DNA of 47,083 nucleotides from Cognatilysobacter segetis (GTDB lineage Bacteria; Pseudomonadota; Gammaproteobacteria; Xanthomonadales; Xanthomonadaceae): the NCBI RefSeq assembly GCF_004359965.1, contig NZ_SMRQ01000026.1, positions 1 through 47,083 on the forward strand, read 5' to 3'. The notes under the pieces were generated by a model. It saw only the letters and a list, made by a program, of their open reading frames with translations, was not told the origin of the DNA and did no database searches. Both the position numbers and the translations under genes were made by a program. Shown here one piece after another: positions 26,525-34,843 of this stretch. The stretch's first letter is position 1. Each line of letters opens with the position of its first letter.

Positions 26525-26547
26525 GGACCGATCGCCAGGAGATGCGA

Positions 26548-28626
26548 ATGCAGTTCGGCAAAGACGCAGCCCTACGACTCCTCATCGTCGATGACACCGT
26601 CGAGGCGGCCGAGGCCGTCGTCAGCACGCTCCGCAACGCCGGCATCGCGGTCCGCCCCTCGCGGCCGGAGAACGCCGACGAGCTGGTCCACCAGATCACC
26701 CAGCAGTCGCCCGACCTGGCGCTGGTCGGGCGCGACGCCGCGCTCGTCCCGGCCTCGCTGGTCCTGCAGCACGTCGCGACGAGCGGCAAGGATCTCCCGG
26801 TGCTCCTGCTGGTCGATACGATCGACGAGGCGGGCCTGCTCGACGCGCTGTCCGTCGGCGCCCGCGGCGTGCTGCTGCGGCACCGCAACGACCACATCGT
26901 CAATACCGTGCGCACCGAGTGGGCCGACCTCGAGGCGCGCCGCGCGCTGCGCAAGCTCGAGTTCCAGGTCCGCGAGACCGAGCGCCGCTGCGACGCGCTG
27001 ATCGAGTCCTCGCGCGACCCGATCGCCTACATCCACGAGGGCATGCACATCCGGGCCAATTCGGCCTACCTCGAGATGTTCGGCTACGAGTCGTTCGACG
27101 AGGTCGAGGGCATGTCGATCCTCGACATGATCGCGCCGTCGCACGTCGAGCCCTTCAAGGCGCTGCTGAAGAAGCTGTCCAAGGGCGAGGCGCCGCCGCC
27201 GCGCGTGGAAGTCGAGGCGCGCACGCTGGACGGGAACCAGGTCCCGGCGGTGATGGAATTCACGCCCGCGATGTACGAGGGCGAACACTGCCTGCAACTC
27301 GTGCTGCGGCGGCAGGAACTCGACCCCGACCTCGCGCGGGAAGTCGAGGAGCTGCGCCAGCGCGACCAGGCCACGGGCCTGCTCAACCGCCCCACGTTCC
27401 TGCGTGCGCTGGAGGACGCGGTGGCGGACGCGGCGCAGAACTCGACGCACAGCGGCTTCCTGCTGATCGAGCCGGACTATTACGCCAAGCTGCTGCAGGA
27501 CATCGGGCTGGACGCCGCGGACGACCTCGTCGCCGCCTGCGCCCGCCGGTTGCGCGAGAGCGTGCCGGAGGACGTCGTGCTGGCCCGCTTCGGCGAGCAC
27601 CAGTTCGCCGCGCTCGCCCGGGGCGCCACGCACGAGGTCACGCAGCAGCTGGCCGAACAGGTGCGCACGGCGTTCGCCGAGCACGTGGTCGAGGTCGGCA
27701 ACCGCTCGCTCAACGCGACCCTGAGCATCGGCGGCGTGCAGGTCGGCGAGAAGATCGCGAGCGTCACCGCGGTGCTCGCGCGCGCGACCCAGGGCGTGCA
27801 GTCCTGCGTCGGCATGGGCGGCAACCGCGTCGAGCTGTTCGACCCGGGCGCGGCCGACCGCGCCGAGGAAGAGCGCGTGCAGGCTTGGGTCGACCGCATC
27901 CGCGATGCCCTCGATTCCGACCGCTTCACGATGGCCTACCAGCCGCTCGTGAGCCTGCATGGCGAGCCGGGCGAGATCTACGAGGCCTACCTGCGCATGA
28001 AGGGCGACCAGGGCGAGCTCGTCGCTCCCCTCGCCTTCCTGCAGATCGCCGAGGAGAACGGCCTGCTGTGGGAGATCGACCGCTGGGTCGTCGGCCGCGC
28101 GCTCGAGGTCATCGGCGAGCGCATGCGCGCCGGAAAGCGCACGACGCTGCTGGTGAAGATCACCGAGAGCTCGCTGCAGGACGACAGCCTGCTCAAGCAC
28201 ATCGAGGAGCAGATCACCCGCCACGGCGCCGATGGCAGCCTGCTGGTCGTGCAGTTGCCCGAGTCGAAGGTGTTCACCAACCTGCGCGCGGCACAGGAGT
28301 TCCAGGCGCGCGCCGCACGCTCGGGCGTGCGCGTCGGGCTGGAGCACTTCGGCGCCGGCCTCAACTCGTTCCAGCTGCTCGCCCACTTCGAGGCCGATTT
28401 CCTGAAGATCGACCGCACCTTCATGGAGAGCCTGGGCACCAGCACCGAGCACCAGCAGCGCCTGCGCGAAATCACCGACAAGGCGCGCGCGCTCGGCAAG
28501 CGCACCATCGCCGAGCACGTGCGCGACGCGCAGAGCATGACCGTGCTGTTCGGCGCCGGCGTCGACTACGCGCAGGGCTTCTTCCTCGCCGGCGTGAGCA
28601 CGGCGATGGACTACGACTTCGGCTGA
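26548..28626 (+). CDS. fimX: FimX-like REC-PAS-GGDEF-EAL protein, degenerate c-di-GMP receptor
   Basis: FimX binds c-di-GMP and works with PilZ and PilB in type IV pilus assembly and twitching. 692 residues, the length of Xanthomonas FimX. Domains: receiver-like at about 10-120 with DLALVGRD in place of the phosphoacceptor loop; PAS at about 150-260; GGDEF-like at about 275-420 with RFGEHQF for GGDEF, so no cyclase activity is expected; EAL-like at about 440-690 with EAYLRM for EALLR and EHFGAG for DDFGTG, so no phosphodiesterase activity is expected. The LKIDRTFM and IAEHV segments are kept. ATG at 26548 is preferred over 26542 because AGGAG lies six bases ahead of it. A strong terminator follows. 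Confidence 0.92.
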   Translation: MQFGKDAALRLLIVDDTVEAAEAVVSTLRNAGIAVRPSRPENADELVHQITQQSPDLALVGRDAALVPASLVLQHVATSGKDLPVLLLVDTIDEAGLLDALSVGARGVLLRHRNDHIVNTVRTEWADLEARRALRKLEFQVRETERRCDALIESSRDPIAYIHEGMHIRANSAYLEMFGYESFDEVEGMSILDMIAPSHVEPFKALLKKLSKGEAPPPRVEVEARTLDGNQVPAVMEFTPAMYEGEHCLQLVLRRQELDPDLAREVEELRQRDQATGLLNRPTFLRALEDAVADAAQNSTHSGFLLIEPDYYAKLLQDIGLDAADDLVAACARRLRESVPEDVVLARFGEHQFAALARGATHEVTQQLAEQVRTAFAEHVVEVGNRSLNATLSIGGVQVGEKIASVTAVLARATQGVQSCVGMGGNRVELFDPGAADRAEEERVQAWVDRIRDALDSDRFTMAYQPLVSLHGEPGEIYEAYLRMKGDQGELVAPLAFLQIAEENGLLWEIDRWVVGRALEVIGERMRAGKRTTLLVKITESSLQDDSLLKHIEEQITRHGADGSLLVVQLPESKVFTNLRAAQEFQARAARSGVRVGLEHFGAGLNSFQLLAHFEADFLKIDRTFMESLGTSTEHQQRLREITDKARALGKRTIAEHVRDAQSMTVLFGAGVDYAQGFFLAGVSTAMDYDFG

Positions 28627-28648
28627 GCCACGCCGACGGCCCAACGAA

Positions 28649-28680
28649 AAAGCCCGCCGTCAGGCGGGCTTTCTTTCGTT
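28649..28680 (+). terminator. Bidirectional terminator between fimX and htpX
   Basis: A 10-bp stem (28649-28658 with 28663-28672, loop GTCA) has a CTTTCGTT tail on the plus strand and a T run on the minus strand, so it can end both convergent genes. Confidence 0.9.
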
Positions 28681-28691
28681 TCGAGACCGAC

Positions 28692-29585
28692 TCAGCTGAC
28701 CACGCGCACCGACGGCGCTTCCGTCGGCATCCGCCGCAGCGCCTCGATGCGCTCGGCCAGCGGCGGATGCGTCATGAACAGGCTGCGCAACCCGTGCGCG
28801 ACGCCGCCGCTGATGCCGAACGCCTGCACCTGCTTGGGCAGCGTCGTCTCGCCGTAGGTGCGCGACAGCTTTTCCAGCGCCGAGATCATCTTCTCGCGAC
28901 CGGCCAGGCGCGCGCCGCCGGCATCGGCACGGAACTCGCGATGGCGCGAGAACCACATCGCGATCACGCTCGCGAACAGACCGAACACCAGATCGAGCAC
29001 CATGACCGTGGCGAAGTAGCCGAAGCCGCCGCGACGGTCGCCGCCGCCGAGGTAGCCGTCGATCATCCGGCCGACCACGCGCGCGAGCACGATCACGAAC
29101 GTATTCAGCACGCCCTGCACGAGCATCATCGTGACCATGTCGCCGTTGGCGACGTGGCTGACCTCGTGGCCGAGGACGGCTTCCGCCTCGTCGCGATCCA
29201 TGTTGCGCAGCAGGCCGGTGGACACCGCGACCAGCGCGTCGTTGCGGCTCGGCCCGGTCGCGAAGGCGTTGATTTCGGGCGCGTCGTAGACGGCCACTTC
29301 CGGCATTGCGATGCCCGCCGCCTCGGACTGGCGGCGCACGGTGTCGAGCAGCCAGCGCTCGGACTCGTTGCGCGGCTGGTCGATCACCTGCGCGCCGGTG
29401 CTGCGCTTGGCCACCCATTTCGACATCATCAGCGAAATGAACGAGCCGCCGAAGCCGAACAGCGTCGCCATCACGAGGAGGCCTCCGCTGGTCTGCGGGT
29501 CCACGCCCAGCAGCCGCATGACGATGCTGAGCAGCACCAGCACGGCGAGGTTGGTGGCGAGGAACAGGGTGATTCGCTTGAGCAT
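28692..29585 (-). CDS. htpX: HtpX inner-membrane M48 protease
   Basis: Membrane zinc protease for quality control of misfolded membrane proteins. 297 residues. Two N-terminal membrane spans (about 5-25 and 35-55) precede [10 protein letters not shown]; the zinc motif HEVSH lies near 144-148, two more hydrophobic spans follow (about 160-182 and 195-217), then the third ligand in [10 protein letters not shown]. The C-terminus [12 protein letters not shown] is diagnostic. It is monocistronic, with a terminator just past the stop. Confidence 0.96.
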   Translation of the reverse strand: MLKRITLFLATNLAVLVLLSIVMRLLGVDPQTSGGLLVMATLFGFGGSFISLMMSKWVAKRSTGAQVIDQPRNESERWLLDTVRRQSEAAGIAMPEVAVYDAPEINAFATGPSRNDALVAVSTGLLRNMDRDEAEAVLGHEVSHVANGDMVTMMLVQGVLNTFVIVLARVVGRMIDGYLGGGDRRGGFGYFATVMVLDLVFGLFASVIAMWFSRHREFRADAGGARLAGREKMISALEKLSRTYGETTLPKQVQAFGISGGVAHGLRSLFMTHPPLAERIEALRRMPTEAPSVRVVS

Positions 29586-29690
29586 GGCGTCGATCGTCCG
29601 GAGGGGCGTGCTGCGTCCACTGCAACGTGGCGCGCGGACGGCCGCTTTTCAAGCGCCGCTCGCCCGCACGTGCAGCACGGCTTCAGCGCG

Positions 29691-30557
29691 GTGACAGTGC
29701 CGACCGGCTATCGCGGGCGCTTCGCGCCGTCCCCGACCGGCGACCTGCACGCCGGATCCTTGCTGGCCGCGCTCGGCAGCTGGCTGTTCGCGCGACGCGC
29801 CGCGGGCCGCTGGCTCGTGCGCATCGAGGACGTCGATCGGCCGCGCGAGGTCGCCGGCGCGGCGGTCCGCCAGCTCGCCGCCCTGCGCGCTTGCGGGCTG
29901 CAGCCGGACGAGCCGGTGCAACGGCAGAGCGAGCGCGAACAGCTGTACCGCGCCGCGCTGGAGGACCTGGCCGACCGTGGCCTCGCGTTTCCGTGCTGGT
30001 GCAGCCGCAGCGACCTCGCCGCGACCGGCGGCATCCACCGCGCCTGCGTGCGCGCCCCGGACCCCGATCGCATGCCGGCGATCCGATTGCGGGTCGCGGA
30101 CGGGACCCGCATCCGTTTCGTCGACGACGTCCGCGGCCCGCAGGTGCAGGACGTCGACGCCGAGGTCGGCGACTTCGTGCTGTTCCGTGCGGACGGCCTG
30201 TGGGCCTACCAGCTGGCCGTGGTCGTCGACGATGCGGCGCAGGGCATCGGACACGTCGTCCGCGGCGCCGACCTGCTCGATTCCACGCCGCGGCAGATCC
30301 TGCTGCAGCACGCGCTGGGCCTGCCCACGCCCGGCTACGCGCACCTGCCCCTGGTGACGGATGCCGGCGGCCGCAAGCTCTCGAAGTCCGATGCCGCGCA
30401 TCCGTTCGACCCGGCCGCCCCCCTGCCCGCGATGCGACGCGCCTGGGCCGCGCTGGGGCAGTCGCCGCTGCCGGACGCGGGCCTGCACGAACCCGCCGAC
30501 TGGCTCGCGCTGGCGCTGGCGGCGTTCGATCCGGCCCGCATTCCCACCTGCGACTAG
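29691..30557 (+). CDS. gluQ: Glutamyl-Q tRNA(Asp) synthetase
   Basis: Attaches Glu to queuosine of tRNA-Asp. 288 residues, a truncated GluRS without anticodon domain. HIGH-like motif in FAPSPTGDLHAGSL (about 11-24), KMSKS variant KLSKSDAAHP near 225, and the zinc Cys set CWC...C near 101-119. GTG at 29691 starts MTVPTGYRGRFAPSP; a second GTG two codons later is possible. The ribosome site is weak. It is divergent from htpX across about 105 bases. Confidence 0.92.
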   Translation: MTVPTGYRGRFAPSPTGDLHAGSLLAALGSWLFARRAAGRWLVRIEDVDRPREVAGAAVRQLAALRACGLQPDEPVQRQSEREQLYRAALEDLADRGLAFPCWCSRSDLAATGGIHRACVRAPDPDRMPAIRLRVADGTRIRFVDDVRGPQVQDVDAEVGDFVLFRADGLWAYQLAVVVDDAAQGIGHVVRGADLLDSTPRQILLQHALGLPTPGYAHLPLVTDAGGRKLSKSDAAHPFDPAAPLPAMRRAWAALGQSPLPDAGLHEPADWLALALAAFDPARIPTCD

Positions 30558-30568
30558 GGCTTCGTGCC

Positions 30569-30574
30569 TAGAAT
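30569..30574 (+). promoter_or_regulatory. phbB: Candidate -10 element of phbB
   Basis: TAGAAT 39 bases before the phbB ATG, just past the gluQ stop. No convincing -35. Confidence 0.4.
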
Positions 30575-30613
30575 CCCGCCACGGGCGCAGGTCGCGCCGG
30601 CAGGGAGGAACAC

Positions 30614-31354
30614 ATGCAGAGCCGCGTAGCACTGGTCACGGGCGGAACGGGTGGCATCGGTACGTCGATCATCGAGCGGCTGGCCGGGATGGGCCTTCGC
30701 GTCGCCACCAACTATCGCGACGAAGGCCGCGCGCGCGCCTGGCAGCAGTCGATGCGCGACCGCGGCATCGAGGTGCACCTGTCGCGGGCGGACGTCGCCG
30801 ATCCCGCGCAGTGCGAAGCGATGGTGCGCGACATCGAGCAGGCGCTCGGGCCGGTCGACGTGCTCGTCAACAACGCCGGCATCACGCGCGACACGCCGTT
30901 CCACCGCATGACCGCGCAGCAGTGGAACGACGTGATCGCGACGAACCTGGGCTCGGTGTTCAACGTGACGCGCCCGGTGATCGAGGGCATGCGCGAGCGC
31001 AAGTGGGGCCGCATCATCCAGATCAGCTCGATCAACGGCCAGAAGGGCCAGTACGGCCAGGCGAACTACGCGGCATCGAAGGCCGGCATGCACGGGTTCA
31101 CGATCTCGCTGGCGCAGGAAAACGCGAAGTTCGGCATCACGGTGAACACGGTGTCGCCCGGCTACATCGCCACCGACATGGTGATGGCCGTGCCCGAGGA
31201 AGTCCGCGGCAAGATCATCCAGCAGATCCCGACGGGCCGGCTCGGCAAGCCCGAGGAGATCGCCTACGCGGTGGCGTTCTTCATCCCGGACGACGCCGGC
31301 TGGATCACCGGCGCCAACCTGTCGGCCAACGGCGGCCAGTACATGGGTTGGTAA
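30614..31354 (+). CDS. phbB: Acetoacetyl-CoA reductase
   Basis: NADPH-dependent SDR that makes (R)-3-hydroxybutyryl-CoA for polyhydroxyalkanoate. 246 residues. Cofactor loop TGGTGGIG (about 9-16), NNAG near 89, catalytic Ser in ISSINGQKGQ, Y-x3-K in NYAASK (about 154-159), and C-terminal ANGGQYMGW, typical of PhaB. A strong GGGAGGAA ribosome site precedes the ATG. phaR follows, which supports the PHA role, but no PHA synthase or thiolase is in the window. Related FabG proteins share the fold. Confidence 0.88.
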   Translation: MQSRVALVTGGTGGIGTSIIERLAGMGLRVATNYRDEGRARAWQQSMRDRGIEVHLSRADVADPAQCEAMVRDIEQALGPVDVLVNNAGITRDTPFHRMTAQQWNDVIATNLGSVFNVTRPVIEGMRERKWGRIIQISSINGQKGQYGQANYAASKAGMHGFTISLAQENAKFGITVNTVSPGYIATDMVMAVPEEVRGKIIQQIPTGRLGKPEEIAYAVAFFIPDDAGWITGANLSANGGQYMGW

Positions 31355-31364
31355 CCCGCGCTGA

Positions 31365-31390
31365 AGCGGTCAGCCACGGGGCTGGCCGCT
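31365..31390 (+). terminator. Hairpin between phbB and phaR
   Basis: An 11-bp stem with one G-U pair (31365-31375 with 31380-31390, loop ACGG) 10 bases after the phbB stop. No T run follows, so it is a weak intrinsic terminator or an mRNA 3' stabiliser. Confidence 0.45.
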
Positions 31391-31459
31391 CGCGGCGCGA
31401 GGTTGCGTGGCGTTGCGCACTGCGTCATTCTCGACGCATCCCGCTTCCGGTCCTTGCAG

Positions 31460-31936
31460 ATGGCTTCTCCGCGCGTCATCAAGAAGTACCCGAACCGCCG
31501 GCTCTACGACACGGAAATCTCGAGCTACATCACCATCGAGGACGTGCGCCAACTGATCGTCGATGGCGAGGAGTTCGAAGTGCGCGATGCGCGCTCCGGT
31601 GACGATCTCACCCGGCAGGTGCTGCTGCAGATCATTGCCGAGCACGAACAGGACGGCGAGCCCATGCTCTCCACGCAGCTGCTCAGCCAGATCATCCGCT
31701 TCTACGGCGATTCGATGCAGGGCTTCATGGGCACCTACCTCGAGAAGTCGATGCAGGTCTTCCTCGACCAGCAGCAGCAGTTCCGCGCGCAGATGGGCGG
31801 GTTGCTCGGCCAGACGCCGTGGACGCTGATGAACCAGCTCACCGAGCGCAACCTGCAGATGTGGAAGGACTTCCAGCAGAACCTCGCCGGCAGCATGGGC
31901 ACGCCGACCGCACGCAAGGGTGAGGCACAGAAATAA
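31460..31936 (+). CDS. phaR: PhaR polyhydroxyalkanoate synthesis repressor
   Basis: DNA-binding repressor of phasin and PHA genes that also senses PHA granules. 158 residues. The N-terminal domain VIKKYPNRRLYDTEISSYIT and IEDVRQLIVDGEEFEVRDA is the PHB_acc_N signature; the C-terminal PHB_acc region (about 65-110) has LLQIIAEHE and a Gln/Met-rich helical tail. ATG at 31460 gives the family N-terminus; there is no clear Shine-Dalgarno site, and no in-frame alternative is better. It is 105 bases downstream of phbB with a hairpin between, so it probably has its own promoter. Confidence 0.93.
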   Translation: MASPRVIKKYPNRRLYDTEISSYITIEDVRQLIVDGEEFEVRDARSGDDLTRQVLLQIIAEHEQDGEPMLSTQLLSQIIRFYGDSMQGFMGTYLEKSMQVFLDQQQQFRAQMGGLLGQTPWTLMNQLTERNLQMWKDFQQNLAGSMGTPTARKGEAQK

Positions 31937-31975
31937 GCGCCTGCGGCATCGCGCCGCGGGCGCCCCTGCACCGCC

Positions 31976-32902
31976 TTACTGGCGCGGTGCCGTCCCGCAG
32001 TACTTCTGGTAGAACGCTTCCGCGCGCGGCATGAGCTGCTGCAGGCGGGCCATGCGGTTTTCCGGGTCCGGGTGCGTCGACGCGAATTCCGGCGGACGCT
32101 GCCCCCCGCCGATCTGCGACATGCGCTGCCACAGCGGCACGGCCTCGTGCGGATTGAAGCAGGCCGCCGCCGCGAGCATCAGCCCTACCTCATCCGCCTG
32201 GGATTCGTGATTGCGGCCGTACGGCAGGATGAAGCCGTACTGCGCGCCGGCGCCCAGCGCACCCATCACCGCGCGCTGCTGGTTTGGGTCCATGCCGCCC
32301 AGCGCGACGCCCGCCGCCATCTGGCCCATCTGAACCAGCTTCTGCTGCGCCATTCGCTGCGAGCCGTGGCGCAGAAGCGCATGCGCGATCTCGTGGCCCA
32401 TCACGATGGCCATCGCATCCTGGTTCTGCGCGACGGGCAGCAGCCCGGTGTACACGGCCATCTTGCCGCCGGGCAGGCAGAACGCGTTCGCGTCGTCGGA
32501 CTGGATCACGGCGACGTCCCACTGGAAGTTGCGGTAGTCCTCGGGCGCCGGCGCGCCGTGCTCGGCGGCCAGTGCCTGCGTCACGTCGGGCACGCGCTGG
32601 ATCAGGCGCTGCGCGATGCCGCGGATCTGCTGGCTCACCTGCGCGTCAGCCGGCATGAGCGCGTTCTGCGCCTGCGCATCGCCGATGACCTGGTCGAAGG
32701 CCTGCGCGCCGAGCTGCACCTCCTCGTCGGTCGACGCGCCGTAATGCGCCGTCTCGCCGGTGTACGGATCCTTCTTGGCGCTGCCCATCCACGAGACCGC
32801 CGCGTAGATCGCGAAGCCGATCATCACGATCCAGCGGATGGAGCCGAGGCCGAAGCCACGGCGTCGCGCGCCCATGCCCTGGCCCATTGGATCGATACGC
32901 AT
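31976..32902 (-). CDS. M48 metallopeptidase, LoiP/BepA-like
   Basis: 308 residues. One N-terminal hydrophobic span (about 20-40) anchors the protein or serves as an uncleaved signal. The M48 zinc motif is HEIAH (about 169-173), with the third ligand Glu in ESQADEVGL (about 231). STHPDPENRMARLQQL is the typical C-terminal motif of periplasmic M48 proteases such as LoiP, YcaL and BepA; no TPR region is present. A ribosome site AGGAG precedes the start. It lies 25 bases downstream of the FGE-fold lipoprotein gene and is probably co-transcribed with it. Confidence 0.88.
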   Translation of the reverse strand: MRIDPMGQGMGARRRGFGLGSIRWIVMIGFAIYAAVSWMGSAKKDPYTGETAHYGASTDEEVQLGAQAFDQVIGDAQAQNALMPADAQVSQQIRGIAQRLIQRVPDVTQALAAEHGAPAPEDYRNFQWDVAVIQSDDANAFCLPGGKMAVYTGLLPVAQNQDAMAIVMGHEIAHALLRHGSQRMAQQKLVQMGQMAAGVALGGMDPNQQRAVMGALGAGAQYGFILPYGRNHESQADEVGLMLAAAACFNPHEAVPLWQRMSQIGGGQRPPEFASTHPDPENRMARLQQLMPRAEAFYQKYCGTAPRQ

Positions 32903-32927
32903 CGGAGCACTCCTGAAGGTTGCGACG

Positions 32928-34760
32928 TCAGAGGTCGCGCACCACCCGGAAGCCGATGCGCGCGTTCGTGGTGTCGGCGTCCAGCCCGGCGCGGAAGGCC
33001 GAGCGCGTCTGCGCCGGCGCGCTGGCCCATGAACCGCCGCGCACCACGCGCTGCCGGCAGCCCGGATTCACCCAGGCGCGCTGGTCGCGCGGCGCGCGGC
33101 GGTAGCTGGCATGCCAACAGTCCGCGACCCACTCGCTGACATTGCCGCCGAGGTCGTGAAGACCGAATCGTCCGGGGCGATAGCGCCCCACCGGCGTCGG
33201 CCCCCACGCGCCGTCGAGGTAACCGCGGAACGCGTCCGTCCAGCCCCGCCCGGTCGGCGAGCGATCGGCGGCGCCGGTGAAATTGCCCGCGCCGGGCGGT
33301 GGCGTCCCGGTGCCCCACGGGTACGCGGTTCGTGCTCCGGCCCGCAAGGCGTACTCGAACTCGGCCTCGCTGGGCAGGCGGTAGCGATGCCCGGTCTGGT
33401 CGGCCAGCCACTGCGCATAGGCGCTGGCGTCCTTCGCGCTGACGTGGATGACGGGCAGGTCGTCGGCGGCGGGCCGGCCGAGGTAATCGTCGCGCCAGTC
33501 GACGTGGCCGCGCCGCGCGAAGTTGCCGCTGCGCAGGTCGTAGGCGACGGAGTAGCCGCGCCGCGTCGAACGCGGGCGATAACCGGTCGACTCGACGAAG
33601 CGGCGGAACTGCCCGACGGTGACTTCGGTCACCGACATCGCGAAGCCGCGCTGGAAATGCAGGGGCCGCGTCGGCCGCTCCGCGTCGGTCGCGCCGCGTT
33701 CGCCGGCGGGCGCTCCCATCACGAAGTCCCCGTGCGGCACGACGATCATCGTCGGCGTGCGTCCCCCGCCCTGCAGGCCGTCGGTGAAGCGCTGTCCCGG
33801 TACGAACAAGCCGTAATGCACCGCGAAGTCGATGCGCCGGCGCAACTCGGCCGCGGTCGGATCCGCCGCGGGCGCGATCCGCAGGATATGCGCGAGGTAG
33901 CCGCGCGCGATCTCGATGCCCTTGGGCTGCGGGAGCGCGGCGATGCCCGCGTCGCGCAGGTCGCCGATGCGGGCGGCGCGTTCGAAGGCGATGCGCGCCC
34001 GCGCCTCCGCCACCGGCGCGTTGTCCGGCCTGACCGCCGCCGCGAACGCGAGCCAGCGCTCGGCGCCCGCGTATTCCTCCCGCGCCGCGGCATCCTCCGC
34101 CCGCCGGATCAGCGCGCTCTCGGCCGCCGCGAGGCCCTGGCGCGCGCGGGCGTCGGTCGCCCGCAGGGCCAGCGCGCGGCGGAAGAACCCGATCGCGCCC
34201 CCGCCCGCCTCGCCCACGTCGCCGCGCGCGAGTGCCGCCTCGCCGAGTTCGCTGAAGCGTTGTCCGTCCTCGACGCGATCGACCTGCTGCAGGAAGCGCT
34301 CGACGTCCGGCCGGTCGAGCGCGACGACGCGCAGCGCGGCGGCGGCCTGCCGCACGCGGTCGAGCGCGCCCGGATCGGTATCGATGTCCGACAACGCCTC
34401 GCGGGCCTGCAGCAGGAGGCCGTCGATCGAATGCACCACGCCGGCCTCGGCGCGCGTGCGGATCGGCTCGTACGCGCGAAGGGCGAGGAAGATCGGCAGC
34501 GCGCCGTCGTCTTCGACGAAGCGGCCCTCCGACAGCGCGCGGTCGGCCTGCGCCGCGAGCGTCAACGCATTGCGGCGGTCGACCTCGATGCGCGGTGCGC
34601 GCCACGTCGGCAGGCGATCGTCGCTGCCCGCGACGGTCACGGTCGGCGCCGTGCGCGGCTTCGGCGGTGGCGCGTCGCGGCCCTGTCCGCAGCCGCCCGC
34701 CAGCAGCGCGACGGCGATCGCGATGCCACGGACGCGCGTCGTCGGGGCCTTCGTGCGCAA
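32928..34760 (-). CDS. FGE-sulfatase (SUMF1) fold lipoprotein, probably non-catalytic
   Basis: 610 residues from a TTG start with AGGAG five bases upstream. Residues 1-24 form a signal with a lipobox-like AGGC. A long helical, Arg/Ala-rich region (about 50-320) resembles tandem alpha-helical repeats. The C-terminal domain (about 345-610) is SUMF1-like: VVPHGDFVMGA, VTEVTVGQFRRFV, RLPSEAEFEYA, DLGGNVSEWV, RVVRGGSWAS and RIGFRVVR. The paired Cys that bind copper and do catalysis in true formylglycine-generating enzymes, just after GGS, are absent here. It is therefore likely a binding or structural module. A TTG at 34760 is chosen because the longer frame would cross the rnd promoter and has no ribosome site. 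Confidence 0.8.
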   Translation of the reverse strand: MRTKAPTTRVRGIAIAVALLAGGCGQGRDAPPPKPRTAPTVTVAGSDDRLPTWRAPRIEVDRRNALTLAAQADRALSEGRFVEDDGALPIFLALRAYEPIRTRAEAGVVHSIDGLLLQAREALSDIDTDPGALDRVRQAAAALRVVALDRPDVERFLQQVDRVEDGQRFSELGEAALARGDVGEAGGGAIGFFRRALALRATDARARQGLAAAESALIRRAEDAAAREEYAGAERWLAFAAAVRPDNAPVAEARARIAFERAARIGDLRDAGIAALPQPKGIEIARGYLAHILRIAPAADPTAAELRRRIDFAVHYGLFVPGQRFTDGLQGGGRTPTMIVVPHGDFVMGAPAGERGATDAERPTRPLHFQRGFAMSVTEVTVGQFRRFVESTGYRPRSTRRGYSVAYDLRSGNFARRGHVDWRDDYLGRPAADDLPVIHVSAKDASAYAQWLADQTGHRYRLPSEAEFEYALRAGARTAYPWGTGTPPPGAGNFTGAADRSPTGRGWTDAFRGYLDGAWGPTPVGRYRPGRFGLHDLGGNVSEWVADCWHASYRRAPRDQRAWVNPGCRQRVVRGGSWASAPAQTRSAFRAGLDADTTNARIGFRVVRDL

Positions 34761-34843
34761 GACGTCTCCTGCCTGCGGCCGCTGCCGCCGGGTCCACGGA
34801 AAGTAGGCTATTGTCGCCCGCTCCCGCAAACCCGGCACCCGTC

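Noticed and set aside
26572-28644. 690-codon frame opposite fimX
   Set aside because: Antisense shadow; fimX has the domains, the ribosome site and a terminator.
32928-34760. True formylglycine-generating enzyme for a sulfatase
   Set aside because: The catalytic Cys pair after GGSW is missing and no sulfatase gene is nearby.
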